Below the pieces are notes generated by a model. That model had not been told where the DNA came from. It did no database searches and saw nothing but the letters and a program-made list of their open reading frames with translations. Below are positions 34,027 to 41,258 of a stretch of DNA of 64,000 nucleotides, piece after piece (the first letter of the stretch is position 1; every line of letters begins with the position of its first letter). The translations under genes and the position numbers were made by a program. The stretch lies in NCBI RefSeq assembly GCF_002995805.1, contig NZ_PVXL01000007.1:1-64000 (forward strand), in the 5' to 3' direction. This DNA comes from Neomoorella stamsii. GTDB taxonomy: Bacteria; Bacillota; DSM-521; Neomoorellales; Neomoorellaceae.

Positions 34027-35406
34027 CTACCCTCGCCAGGATTTTTGATCTTTACAAAAACTTATCGCCAGAATAGAAACCAGCGGTACCAGCCAGCCGG
34101 TAAAGTAGTAAGGGGCGCTGCTAAGCGGATTAATTCCCAGGGCAGCCTGAATCATAAAGGTTAAATTGGTCCAGGGAAAGAAGGGGGCACAGGCTAGGGT
34201 ACCCTCCAGGATTACGCGGGAAAGATTGGCGGTATTTAGCCGGGCCTGGATAAACTTTTCCCGGAAACAAGTCCCGGCAATGACAATTCCCGGCACGACA
34301 GCGCAAGTAATCACTCCAATTAGAAAAGCCGTTGCCAGGGCCGTTAGCATTAAATCCCTCGGGGAATTATTTCTCTTGAGCAACCAACCTAAAGCCTTTT
34401 CCACCACTCCCAGCTCCTGGAGCAACATTCCCCAGGCACTGGCCAGGAGCATCATGACGGCCACGCTGGTATAATTATCAATGCTACCCCTCGTTAATAA
34501 GGAATCGAGGAATTCCACCCCGGTTAATACGGAACTACCGGAAATAACAACCAGGACTTGCTGCAGGGCAAAACCTGGCTGGAGCAAAAAGCCCAGTAAG
34601 ACACTGATGAGCATATTTAAAAACAGCGTCAGGGGTAACGGGATCCTAGTGATACTTAAGACTAGGATCATGATCGGTGGTAGTACCAGCAGGGGGCTGA
34701 TCGTATACCTAACCATAATCTCATTTTGAATCTGTCCGATGGCGGTTTCAAAGCCGGTCTGGAACCAAAATATATTTATTAAGCTATACAGGAAAAAGGC
34801 GATCGCCACAGCAATAATTATTATCCGCCCGCTATGGAAAAGGTGATCACGCAAATTGCCACGAGTCACTGCCATGGCCAGGACTACCATCTCTGATAAC
34901 GGCGATAGGATATTGCCGGCTATGGCCCCGGAAATAATGGCACCGCCGGCGAGGGGCTGGGGAATATTAAATGTCACGCCGATACTTAAAAGGATGATTC
35001 CTACCGTCCCCAGAGCGCCTACGGTAGAACCCAGGGCAACCGCAGTAATAAAGGAAATAATAAAAGCTTCTCCCAGGTAAAACCGGGGTAAAACAAAGGC
35101 TACGCCATAATATAACAGAGCCGGCAACACTCCGGCAGCTATCCAGGCAGCAATTGATAACCCAATTAGCAATAGTATGAAAAAGGAAATAAAGGTTTCC
35201 CCCGCCCGGTCGGCGAGGCGCTTTTCGACCTGTGGCCATGTTAACCCCAGACGCAGGCCATACAGGCCGCTGAGGATAATATTGATTAAAAAGGCCGGTA
35301 TCAGGTTCATTTGATTGAAAATGAAAACCAGAATCACCAGGTAACAGGCCAGCAACAGCAAACCAATTTCGATGCCTGAAGGCTGTCTAATTGCACCTAT
35401 ATCCAT
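34027..35406 (-). CDS. NhaC-family Na+/H+ antiporter-like carrier
   Basis: 459 residues, about 12 membrane segments. It is paralogous to the carrier at 10.0-11.4 kb over its full length: compare IAAGVLPALLYYG, VALGSTVGALGTVGIILLSIG and NILSPLSEMVVLAM with the corresponding motifs there. It probably exchanges Na+ or H+ for an organic acid belonging to the adjacent catabolic set. It lies 12 bp downstream of iclR in the same orientation. Confidence 0.86.
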   Translation of the reverse strand: MDIGAIRQPSGIEIGLLLLACYLVILVFIFNQMNLIPAFLINIILSGLYGLRLGLTWPQVEKRLADRAGETFISFFILLLIGLSIAAWIAAGVLPALLYYGVAFVLPRFYLGEAFIISFITAVALGSTVGALGTVGIILLSIGVTFNIPQPLAGGAIISGAIAGNILSPLSEMVVLAMAVTRGNLRDHLFHSGRIIIIAVAIAFFLYSLINIFWFQTGFETAIGQIQNEIMVRYTISPLLVLPPIMILVLSITRIPLPLTLFLNMLISVLLGFLLQPGFALQQVLVVISGSSVLTGVEFLDSLLTRGSIDNYTSVAVMMLLASAWGMLLQELGVVEKALGWLLKRNNSPRDLMLTALATAFLIGVITCAVVPGIVIAGTCFREKFIQARLNTANLSRVILEGTLACAPFFPWTNLTFMIQAALGINPLSSAPYYFTGWLVPLVSILAISFCKDQKSWRG

Positions 35407-35418
35407 ACAGCAAACCGC

Positions 35419-36222
35419 CTAAAATCCTTGAATAAAGCCCAGTTTTTTGGAAATGCGCAGGGCTGCTTCCCGGACTACCGGTCCCAGTTCTTGCGCCCTG
35501 GCCACGGGAAAGCGGAATTCAGGTCCTGAAATGCTGATGGCCGCTATTACCTGCCCGTTGGAGTGAAAAATGGGTGCCGCCACACAGATAACCCCCAGGC
35601 GGTTTTCTTCACAATCCAGGGCAAAACCTTGCTGCCGTACACGGACCAGGTGTTCCTTTAACATTATCGGATCGGTAATGGTGTTAGGTGTAACCGGGGT
35701 TAGCTTAACCCTTGCCAAATAGGATGCCAAACGCTTATCTTCCATAAACGCTAGCATGGTCTTGCCCACCGCGGTGGAATATAAAGGCACCCGTTTACCC
35801 ACCCGCGATAGCAGGCCGATGGTTTCAGGAGTATCTATTTTCTCGACGTAGACGCCCTCGTCCCCTTCCAGCCAGACCAGATGGACTGTTTCGCGGCTTT
35901 TATTAGCCAGTTCAACTAGTTCAGGACGGGCTATTTGCCGTAGTTCCAGGGAATCAAGCACCTGGCTGGATAATAAAAGCAACTTAAATCCCAGCCGGTA
36001 ACGCCGGCTTGTTTCGTCTTTCAGTACGTATTGCCTCTCCACCAGGGCCGTGAGGATACGGTGGACGGTACTCTTGCTAAGGTTTAACGCCCGGCTGATT
36101 TCGGTAACCCCCATACCGCCGTTGACCGAGGCCAAAACTTCCAGCACTTCTAACGTTTTCACAGGCGTAGGGTCGTTAACCTTCTTAGCGTTTGTGCTAG
36201 TTGTTACCATTGCTTGAGCCAT
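35419..36222 (-). CDS. IclR-family transcriptional regulator
   Basis: 267 residues: N-terminal winged HTH (about 20-80, with MGVTEISRALNLSKSTVHRIL) and the IclR effector domain (about 95-260, VYVEKIDTPETIGLLSRVGKRVPLYSTAVGK in recognisable blocks). IclR proteins typically control aromatic or aliphatic acid and sugar-acid catabolism. It heads the island and probably binds the GGAAC-N3-GTTYC palindromes found upstream of the lyase gene, larA and itself. Confidence 0.93.
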   Translation of the reverse strand: MAQAMVTTSTNAKKVNDPTPVKTLEVLEVLASVNGGMGVTEISRALNLSKSTVHRILTALVERQYVLKDETSRRYRLGFKLLLLSSQVLDSLELRQIARPELVELANKSRETVHLVWLEGDEGVYVEKIDTPETIGLLSRVGKRVPLYSTAVGKTMLAFMEDKRLASYLARVKLTPVTPNTITDPIMLKEHLVRVRQQGFALDCEENRLGVICVAAPIFHSNGQVIAAISISGPEFRFPVARAQELGPVVREAALRISKKLGFIQGF

Positions 36223-36240
36223 TATTCTCCTTTGTTTCAG

Positions 36241-36261
36241 ATATAGAACTTTATTTCAGAT
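36241..36261 (-). promoter_or_regulatory. Weak third copy of the IclR-type palindrome
   Basis: AGAAC-TTT-ATTTC (36245-36257) flanked by ATAT and AGAT, 20-40 bp upstream of iclR. It shows the same spacing as the two better sites, with two changed positions; it may serve autoregulation. Confidence 0.4.
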
Positions 36262-36326
36262 GATGAATAATTCGACGCGGGTAGTAAAATTCCTGCCAGG
36301 ACAAAAAATATCGTCGCCAGCAGCTA

Positions 36327-36356
36327 TTGACATGCTCCGCCACATTAAATTAAGAT
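36327..36356 (+). promoter_or_regulatory. Promoter of the TrpXYZ-like importer operon
   Basis: Perfect -35 TTGACA (36327-36332), then 18 bp to TAAGAT (36351-36356). About 155 bp of leader follow before the first large gene. Confidence 0.6.
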
Positions 36357-36422
36357 TAAATCGTAATATACGCCGGTTGGCCCGCCGTAACCAAAAACGG
36401 TAGGATGGCAGGAAGGGCAATG

Positions 36423-36515
36423 ATGCTCCCGCCGGGAGTATTTTTATTTATGACTCTGGCGCGGAAAAACTGCCTTGTCAGCCGGGAAAACGTAAAGGAG
36501 GCAAGGAGGAAGTGA
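36423..36515 (+). CDS. Possible 30-codon leader peptide upstream of the ABC binding protein
   Basis: ATG 36423 lies 5 bases after GGAAGGG and the frame runs 30 codons to a TGA that overlaps the GTG start of the binding-protein gene (GTGA), as in translationally coupled genes. The peptide starts MLPPGVFLFMTLARK and ends in a basic tail; it has no Trp codon. Its first codons lie inside the attenuator-like hairpin. It could simply be chance; no homologue is known to me. Confidence 0.35.
   Translation: MLPPGVFLFMTLARKNCLVSRENVKEARRK
36424..36446 (+). terminator. Attenuator-like hairpin in the leader of the ABC importer operon
   Basis: CTCCC (36426-36430), GCC loop, GGGAG (36434-36438), then TATTTTTATTT. 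It lies between the promoter and the first gene, where it would end transcription unless prevented, for example by translation of the overlapping leader frame. No T-box or other known riboswitch core was recognised. Confidence 0.55.
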
Positions 36516-37552
36516 AAAAAGGGTCCTGGTTGTTGTCACTGCTGGTGGTGCTGATGCTAGCTTTATTATTGGCCGGGTGTGGATCAGGAGGGGGCAAACA
36601 GCCGTCCAGTAGCGGGGCTCAATCTCAGCCCCAGTCCAGCGAGACCAAAAGCGACGCCAAAGCAGTCAAGCTGGGTATCATCCAGATTGTTGAACACCCG
36701 GCCCTGGATGCGGCCCGCAAGGGCTTTCTGGCCACCCTGGCGGCCAATGGTTATGAGGAAGGCAAGAATCTCCAGGTAGACTTTCAAAATGCCCAGGGTG
36801 ACCAGTCCACCCTGCAAAACATCGCCCGTAAATTCGCCCAGGATAAAAAAGACCTCATCCTGGCCATCGCTACCCCTTCAGCCATGGCTATGGCCAATGA
36901 AACCCAGGATATTCCTATTCTGATTACTGCCGTCACCGATCCTGTCGCGGCCAAATTGGTTAAAAGCATGGAAAAACCCGGTACCAACGTGACCGGTACA
37001 ACCGATATGAATCCCATAAAAGAACAGCTGGATCTGTTAAAGCAACTGGTCCCGGCGGCTAAAAAAGTGGGTGTCATCTATAACTCTAGTGAAGTCAATT
37101 CCCAGGTGCAGGTTAAGATAGTTAAACAGGAAGCCTCTAACCTGGGTTTAACCGTGGTGGAGGCCCCGGTAACGGCCAGCAACGAGGTGGTCCAGGCCAC
37201 CCAGTCCCTGGTGGGACGGGTGGAGGCCATTTATGTTCCCACCGATAACACAGTAGTGTCTTCTATCTCGGGGGTACTCCAGGTAGCCGAGCAACATAAA
37301 ATACCGGTAATTGCCGGGGAAAGCAACACCGTCGAGTCCGGGGCCCTGGGGACCATCGGCATTGATTATTACAAGCTAGGTCAGCAGACCGGCCAGATGG
37401 CCCTGCGGGTGCTGAAGGGAGAAAAACCCCAGGATATGCCTATCGAGAAGCAGAAGGACCTGAACATCGTCTTAAACGCCAAAGCAGCGAAAGCCTTCGG
37501 GGTAACTATTCCCGAGGATCTTAAAAAGAAAGCTAGTAAAATTATTGAGTAG
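36512..37552 (+). CDS. ABC transporter substrate-binding lipoprotein (TrpX/DUF534 family)
   Basis: 346 residues, GTG start. Lipoprotein signal with lipobox LLLAGCGS (about 17-24), a Ser/Gln-rich linker, then the periplasmic-binding domain beginning KLGIIQIVEHPALDAARKGF, the hallmark of this family. Members with this operon layout are predicted or shown to bind tryptophan, tyrosine or other aromatic compounds; the ligand here is not proved. It is followed by permease and ATPase genes of the same system. Confidence 0.88.
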   Translation: MKKGSWLLSLLVVLMLALLLAGCGSGGGKQPSSSGAQSQPQSSETKSDAKAVKLGIIQIVEHPALDAARKGFLATLAANGYEEGKNLQVDFQNAQGDQSTLQNIARKFAQDKKDLILAIATPSAMAMANETQDIPILITAVTDPVAAKLVKSMEKPGTNVTGTTDMNPIKEQLDLLKQLVPAAKKVGVIYNSSEVNSQVQVKIVKQEASNLGLTVVEAPVTASNEVVQATQSLVGRVEAIYVPTDNTVVSSISGVLQVAEQHKIPVIAGESNTVESGALGTIGIDYYKLGQQTGQMALRVLKGEKPQDMPIEKQKDLNIVLNAKAAKAFGVTIPEDLKKKASKIIE

Positions 37553-37625
37553 ACACTTACATGGTACTAATAAAAAAGCCCTTATAGGGGCCAATACCCC
37601 CTTCTACGCATTGGCAAAATTACCA

Positions 37626-37734
37626 GGAAGTGAGAAGTAGGCTCGCATTCTAATAACCGCGGCCTTTAGATCAGGAACTGGCTTCAGCCAGTTCCTACAA
37701 GTCTCCCACCTCCGACCTCCAACTTCCCACTTCC
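37626..37734. repeat. 109-bp inverted-repeat element with central hairpin
   Basis: Arms GGAAGTGAGAAGTAGG (37626-37641) and its near complement CCAACTTCCCACTTCC (37719-37734) match at 14 of 16 positions. Between them a perfect 10-bp stem, AGGAACTGGC (37673-37682) with GCCAGTTCCT (37687-37696), encloses a four-base loop. The element fills the gap between binding-protein and permease genes. A related purine-rich arm occurs at 27.28 kb, so it may be a dispersed small repeat. Confidence 0.5.
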
Positions 37735-37755
37735 ATTTCAAGTAGGTGAAACTTC

Positions 37756-38685
37756 ATGTCCTTGAGCATCTGGTTGGGAGCCCTGGAGCAGGGATTACTG
37801 TGGGGGGCCATGGTCCTGGGGGTTTATATGACCTTCAGGATCCTTGATTACCCCGATTTAACCATCGACGGCGCCTTTACCCTGGGAGCAGCAGTGGCGG
37901 CAAAGTTTATCGTCGCGGGTTATAACCCCTGGCTGTCCCTGCTCCTGGCTGTTCTCTGCGGCGCCCTGGCCGGTCTTATTACCGGCCTGCTGCACACGCA
38001 GTTAAGGGTAGCACCACTGCTTTCAGGCATCCTTACCATGATTGCCCTCTATTCCATCAACCTGCGCATTATGGGACAGGCCAACCTGTCCCTTCTCCGT
38101 GTCAAGACCATTTTTACCTGGGCCAAAGGGTTGCCGGCCCTGGGCCCCTTCGGCCCAGCCCTGCTGGGATTGCTGGTGGCGGCCCTGGTCCTTATCCTGC
38201 TTTACCTTTTCCTGGAAACAGAACTGGGTATGAGCATCAGAGCTACCGGGGATAACGAGCAGATGATCCGCAGTCTGGGGGTAAATACCAGTACCATGAA
38301 ACTGGTGGGCCTGGCCATCGCCAATGCCCTGGTAGCCCTTTCGGGGGGGCTAGTAGCCCAGTACCAGGGCTTTGCCGATATCGGCATGGGTATCGGCATG
38401 ATTATTGCCGGCCTGGCCTCGGTTATTATCGGCGAAGCCCTGGTGGGAAGTCAAACCCTGGTCCGGGCCTTGCTGGCAGCCATCACCGGTTCGATAATTT
38501 ACCGGGCCGTTATCAGCCTTGTACTGCAGCTGGGCCTGCCGCCTACGGACCTCAAGTTGCTGACCTCGTTAATTGTAGTAATCGCCATGGCCTTTCCCCT
38601 GGTACGCCGGCGTCTGGGATTGCGAGCCTTACGTTTGAGGAGTGAGCAGGGTGCTGCAGCTGGTCAACGTAACCAAGACCTTTAA
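37756..38685 (+). CDS. ABC transporter permease (TrpY-like, branched-chain permease fold)
   Basis: 309 residues with eight or so membrane segments. GVYMTFRILDYPDLTIDGAFTLGAAVAA is the N-terminal motif of this LivH-like permease family, in recognisable parts, and SLGVNTSTMKLVGLAIANALVALSGGLVAQ is the conserved cytoplasmic loop. It forms the channel of the importer with the DUF534-type binding protein and the ATPase. The end overlaps the start of the ATPase gene by about 35 bp. Confidence 0.9.
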   Translation: MSLSIWLGALEQGLLWGAMVLGVYMTFRILDYPDLTIDGAFTLGAAVAAKFIVAGYNPWLSLLLAVLCGALAGLITGLLHTQLRVAPLLSGILTMIALYSINLRIMGQANLSLLRVKTIFTWAKGLPALGPFGPALLGLLVAALVLILLYLFLETELGMSIRATGDNEQMIRSLGVNTSTMKLVGLAIANALVALSGGLVAQYQGFADIGMGIGMIIAGLASVIIGEALVGSQTLVRALLAAITGSIIYRAVISLVLQLGLPPTDLKLLTSLIVVIAMAFPLVRRRLGLRALRLRSEQGAAAGQRNQDL

Positions 38686-39451
38686 TCCCGGCAGCGTTAA
38701 TGAAAAAGCAGCCTTAAGGGAAATTACCTTCCATATCAAGCAGGGCGAGGTAATTACCATTATCGGCAGCAACGGTGCCGGGAAGTCGACCCTTTTAAAC
38801 GTAATTGCCGGGGTTTACGAAATCGAGGCCGGGAAAGTGCTTTTAGATGGCCAGGATATTACCCGCTGGCCCGAGCATATCCGGGCGGCCTGGATTGGCC
38901 GGGTTTTCCAGGACCCCTTAAGGGGTACGGCTGCTTCCATGACCATTGAAGAAAATCTGGCCCTGGCCCTGCGGCGGGGCCGCCCCCGCCGGTTACACCG
39001 CGGCATTACCCCGGCCGAACGGCAATTGTTCAAAGAACACCTGGCCCTCCTGGGGCTGGGCCTGGAAGAACGCCTGACCACGCGCGTGGGTTTGTTATCC
39101 GGCGGCCAGCGCCAGGCCCTGACGGTGCTCATGGCCACCATTGCCACACCCAAGCTGCTCTTACTGGACGAACATACGGCGGCCCTGGACCCGCGGACGG
39201 CCAGGACGGTGCTGGAGCTAACGGAAAAAATCATCGCCCGCCATCAGCTCACCACCCTGATGGTGACCCACAATCTGGAGCAGGCCCTGCGCACCGGCAA
39301 CCGCACCATTATGATGCACGAGGGGCGTATTATCCTGGACCTGTCCGGCCCGCAGCGGGCCGGAACCACGGTAGCCGATCTCTTGAAAATGTTTGAACAG
39401 GCCAGCGGCAGCGCCTTTGCCGACGATAGAGTACTGCTAACAGGTAGCTGA
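38651..39451 (+). CDS. ABC transporter ATP-binding protein (TrpZ-like)
   Basis: About 266 residues. Walker A GSNGAGKST, signature LLSGGQRQAL, Walker B LLLLDEHTAALDP and switch His in VTHNLEQAL are intact. GTG 38651 has GAGGA 8 bases upstream, better than GTG 38642 which is adjacent to that site. It overlaps the permease gene and powers the same importer. In Walker B the usual DEP reads DEH, a change common in this ATPase subfamily. Confidence 0.92.
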   Translation: MLQLVNVTKTFNPGSVNEKAALREITFHIKQGEVITIIGSNGAGKSTLLNVIAGVYEIEAGKVLLDGQDITRWPEHIRAAWIGRVFQDPLRGTAASMTIEENLALALRRGRPRRLHRGITPAERQLFKEHLALLGLGLEERLTTRVGLLSGGQRQALTVLMATIATPKLLLLDEHTAALDPRTARTVLELTEKIIARHQLTTLMVTHNLEQALRTGNRTIMMHEGRIILDLSGPQRAGTTVADLLKMFEQASGSAFADDRVLLTGS

Positions 39452-39535
39452 TGCTGACCATCCCGGGTTAAGCGGGGCTAGTTTTTGGGAGTAAAAGGAA
39501 TTTCTATCGCCCGCCTGGAAAAATAATGGTATGAT

Positions 39536-41239
39536 TTAGCACTTGTCTTTTATAATAGCCTTTACAGCTCTATTCAACAGGTCCTGCAGGTCATATTCAT
39601 CTTCATAGTCATTCTCGTAGCCATCCTCGTCTAACGTTTCGTAAACAATAATATCCGGGTAAGGCATATAACCTTCCTTTTCCAGGACATCCAGGAAGTC
39701 CGGGGCGATATCCTCGGGTATCAAAAAATCCCGGGGTGTTATGGCCTCGATCAGCCATTCCTTTTTTTCCAGGAGGGCTTTGACCTGCAGCGCCTGCTCG
39801 GGCCGCTGGCAGCGCACCAGCACCCCCCTGACCAGGGAAACCTTGCCCATCCTGGCCGCCCATTCTTCCAGGGAAGCAAGGACGTTGGCCGGCAGTTCAT
39901 ATTTACTGTGCTCTTTAACTATTTGAATCATTGCTTCCGGCTGCTGGCCGGAACGAAAGCCGCGATAGAAGGATTTTTCATTGAGGTTGAAAATAAACAT
40001 CCGGTCGGCGCTGGCCAGGTCGGCAAAGCTGCTCAACTGCAGGAGAAGGGCCGGGGCAATCTCCAGCGGGGCGATGATTTCAAAATTGGGCTGGACGACA
40101 AAGGAGCTTTCTTCCGGGAAATAAGGGGCCATCAGCGCCTTATAATATTCTACCGCTTCTTGTTCTTCCTCATCTGTCTCTATACCCTTTTCCCAATTTT
40201 CGACAGCTGAGAAATAACAGCGAAAGACTTCAGTCATTCTTATAGCCCCGGTTTCCTGGTCACCTTTCCGGGCTATCAGACCGATCCAGAGGTATTTTTG
40301 TAACAATGCCTTGATTTTCTGGAAGATATAATCGCAATCAGTTTTACTGTAATACATGGGTATGAGCTGGTACAGGGCCGGCAGGGACAGCCAGCGGTCC
40401 GGGGGCGCCGCCAGGAGCAAAGTCAAAATATGGGCCGGCCATACCTGCCAGTTATCTTTTACATCACTGCCTACCAGCCAGTCGACGAAGCAGGCCCATT
40501 GCTCAAAACGGGACATCTGCAGCCAGTCCCAGGCCCCTGCACTCAAAACAGCCCTACCATCTTCCTCTTCTATGAAACCGATCTTTATCGCCAGCTGTTC
40601 CAGTAATTCAGAGCGTTCTTCCGCTTCCGGGTAATGTTGTAAAAGCAAGATTTTCTTGCGGTCCCGCTTGTAAATATGGCCCGCCTGGGCTATTTTTATG
40701 TCCCCCCGCAAAACTGCGGCCAGCAAGATATAGAAATCCACTAAGAGGAACTGGCCCTGGTCTTCAATGGACGCCGGGGCGGTTCTCTCTTCCTGCTCCA
40801 GCAGGGAGAACGCTTTTGTATAGTAAATGAAAGCCCTTATTTCCGCGGGAAGGTAATAATACTTCTGTCCATAGCCGCCGTCCCGGATAAATAGCAAACC
40901 GTGGTTTAAAAGCTTATTACCTACCTCCCTGGCAGTACCCTTGCCCAGTACCTGATTAATCCTTTCATGGACCCGGTTGATAAGGCCACCCAGATTATTA
41001 TTGAAAAGGATTGTTTCCAGCATCAGCTGGCCCGGCGGACCTGCTTTTTGCCATAGTTTTATTATATTCGCCGGGGAACTATAAAAAGAAAGCAACTCTG
41101 TATACAATTTTTCCCGCAACTTTTCCTTATACTGGGCGATTGATGGTTTTTCCATTTTTACCTTCAGGTTGAGGTTCTGGCTTAACCGCTGCAAAAAATC
41201 CAGGGGCATTGCCCCTAATATGTCCTGGTAACTATCCAT
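39536..41239 (-). CDS. Helicase-associated-domain protein, partner of XPB
   Basis: About 567 residues, ATG 41239 behind GAGGA; a longer frame would overlap the helicase gene. The C-terminal third (FVVQPNFEIIAPLEI, then LLQLSSFADLASADRMFIFNLNEKS and FLIPEDIAPDFLDVLEKEGY) matches the helicase-associated region also found at the N-terminus of the adjacent XPB. The tail is acidic (about residues 545-557). The first 300 residues are helical and may hold winged helices. Two-gene XPB units of this kind occur in several bacterial groups; the function of this protein is unknown. It lies 19 bp downstream of the helicase. Confidence 0.75.
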   Translation of the reverse strand: MDSYQDILGAMPLDFLQRLSQNLNLKVKMEKPSIAQYKEKLREKLYTELLSFYSSPANIIKLWQKAGPPGQLMLETILFNNNLGGLINRVHERINQVLGKGTAREVGNKLLNHGLLFIRDGGYGQKYYYLPAEIRAFIYYTKAFSLLEQEERTAPASIEDQGQFLLVDFYILLAAVLRGDIKIAQAGHIYKRDRKKILLLQHYPEAEERSELLEQLAIKIGFIEEEDGRAVLSAGAWDWLQMSRFEQWACFVDWLVGSDVKDNWQVWPAHILTLLLAAPPDRWLSLPALYQLIPMYYSKTDCDYIFQKIKALLQKYLWIGLIARKGDQETGAIRMTEVFRCYFSAVENWEKGIETDEEEQEAVEYYKALMAPYFPEESSFVVQPNFEIIAPLEIAPALLLQLSSFADLASADRMFIFNLNEKSFYRGFRSGQQPEAMIQIVKEHSKYELPANVLASLEEWAARMGKVSLVRGVLVRCQRPEQALQVKALLEKKEWLIEAITPRDFLIPEDIAPDFLDVLEKEGYMPYPDIIVYETLDEDGYENDYEDEYDLQDLLNRAVKAIIKDKC

Positions 41240-41258
41240 GTGTATTTCCTCACCCCGT

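Noticed and set aside
36357-36445. T-box or fluoride-type riboswitch before the TrpX-like gene
   Set aside because: The T-box core and the conserved crcB-motif pairing could not be laid out; only a simple hairpin with T-run is supported.
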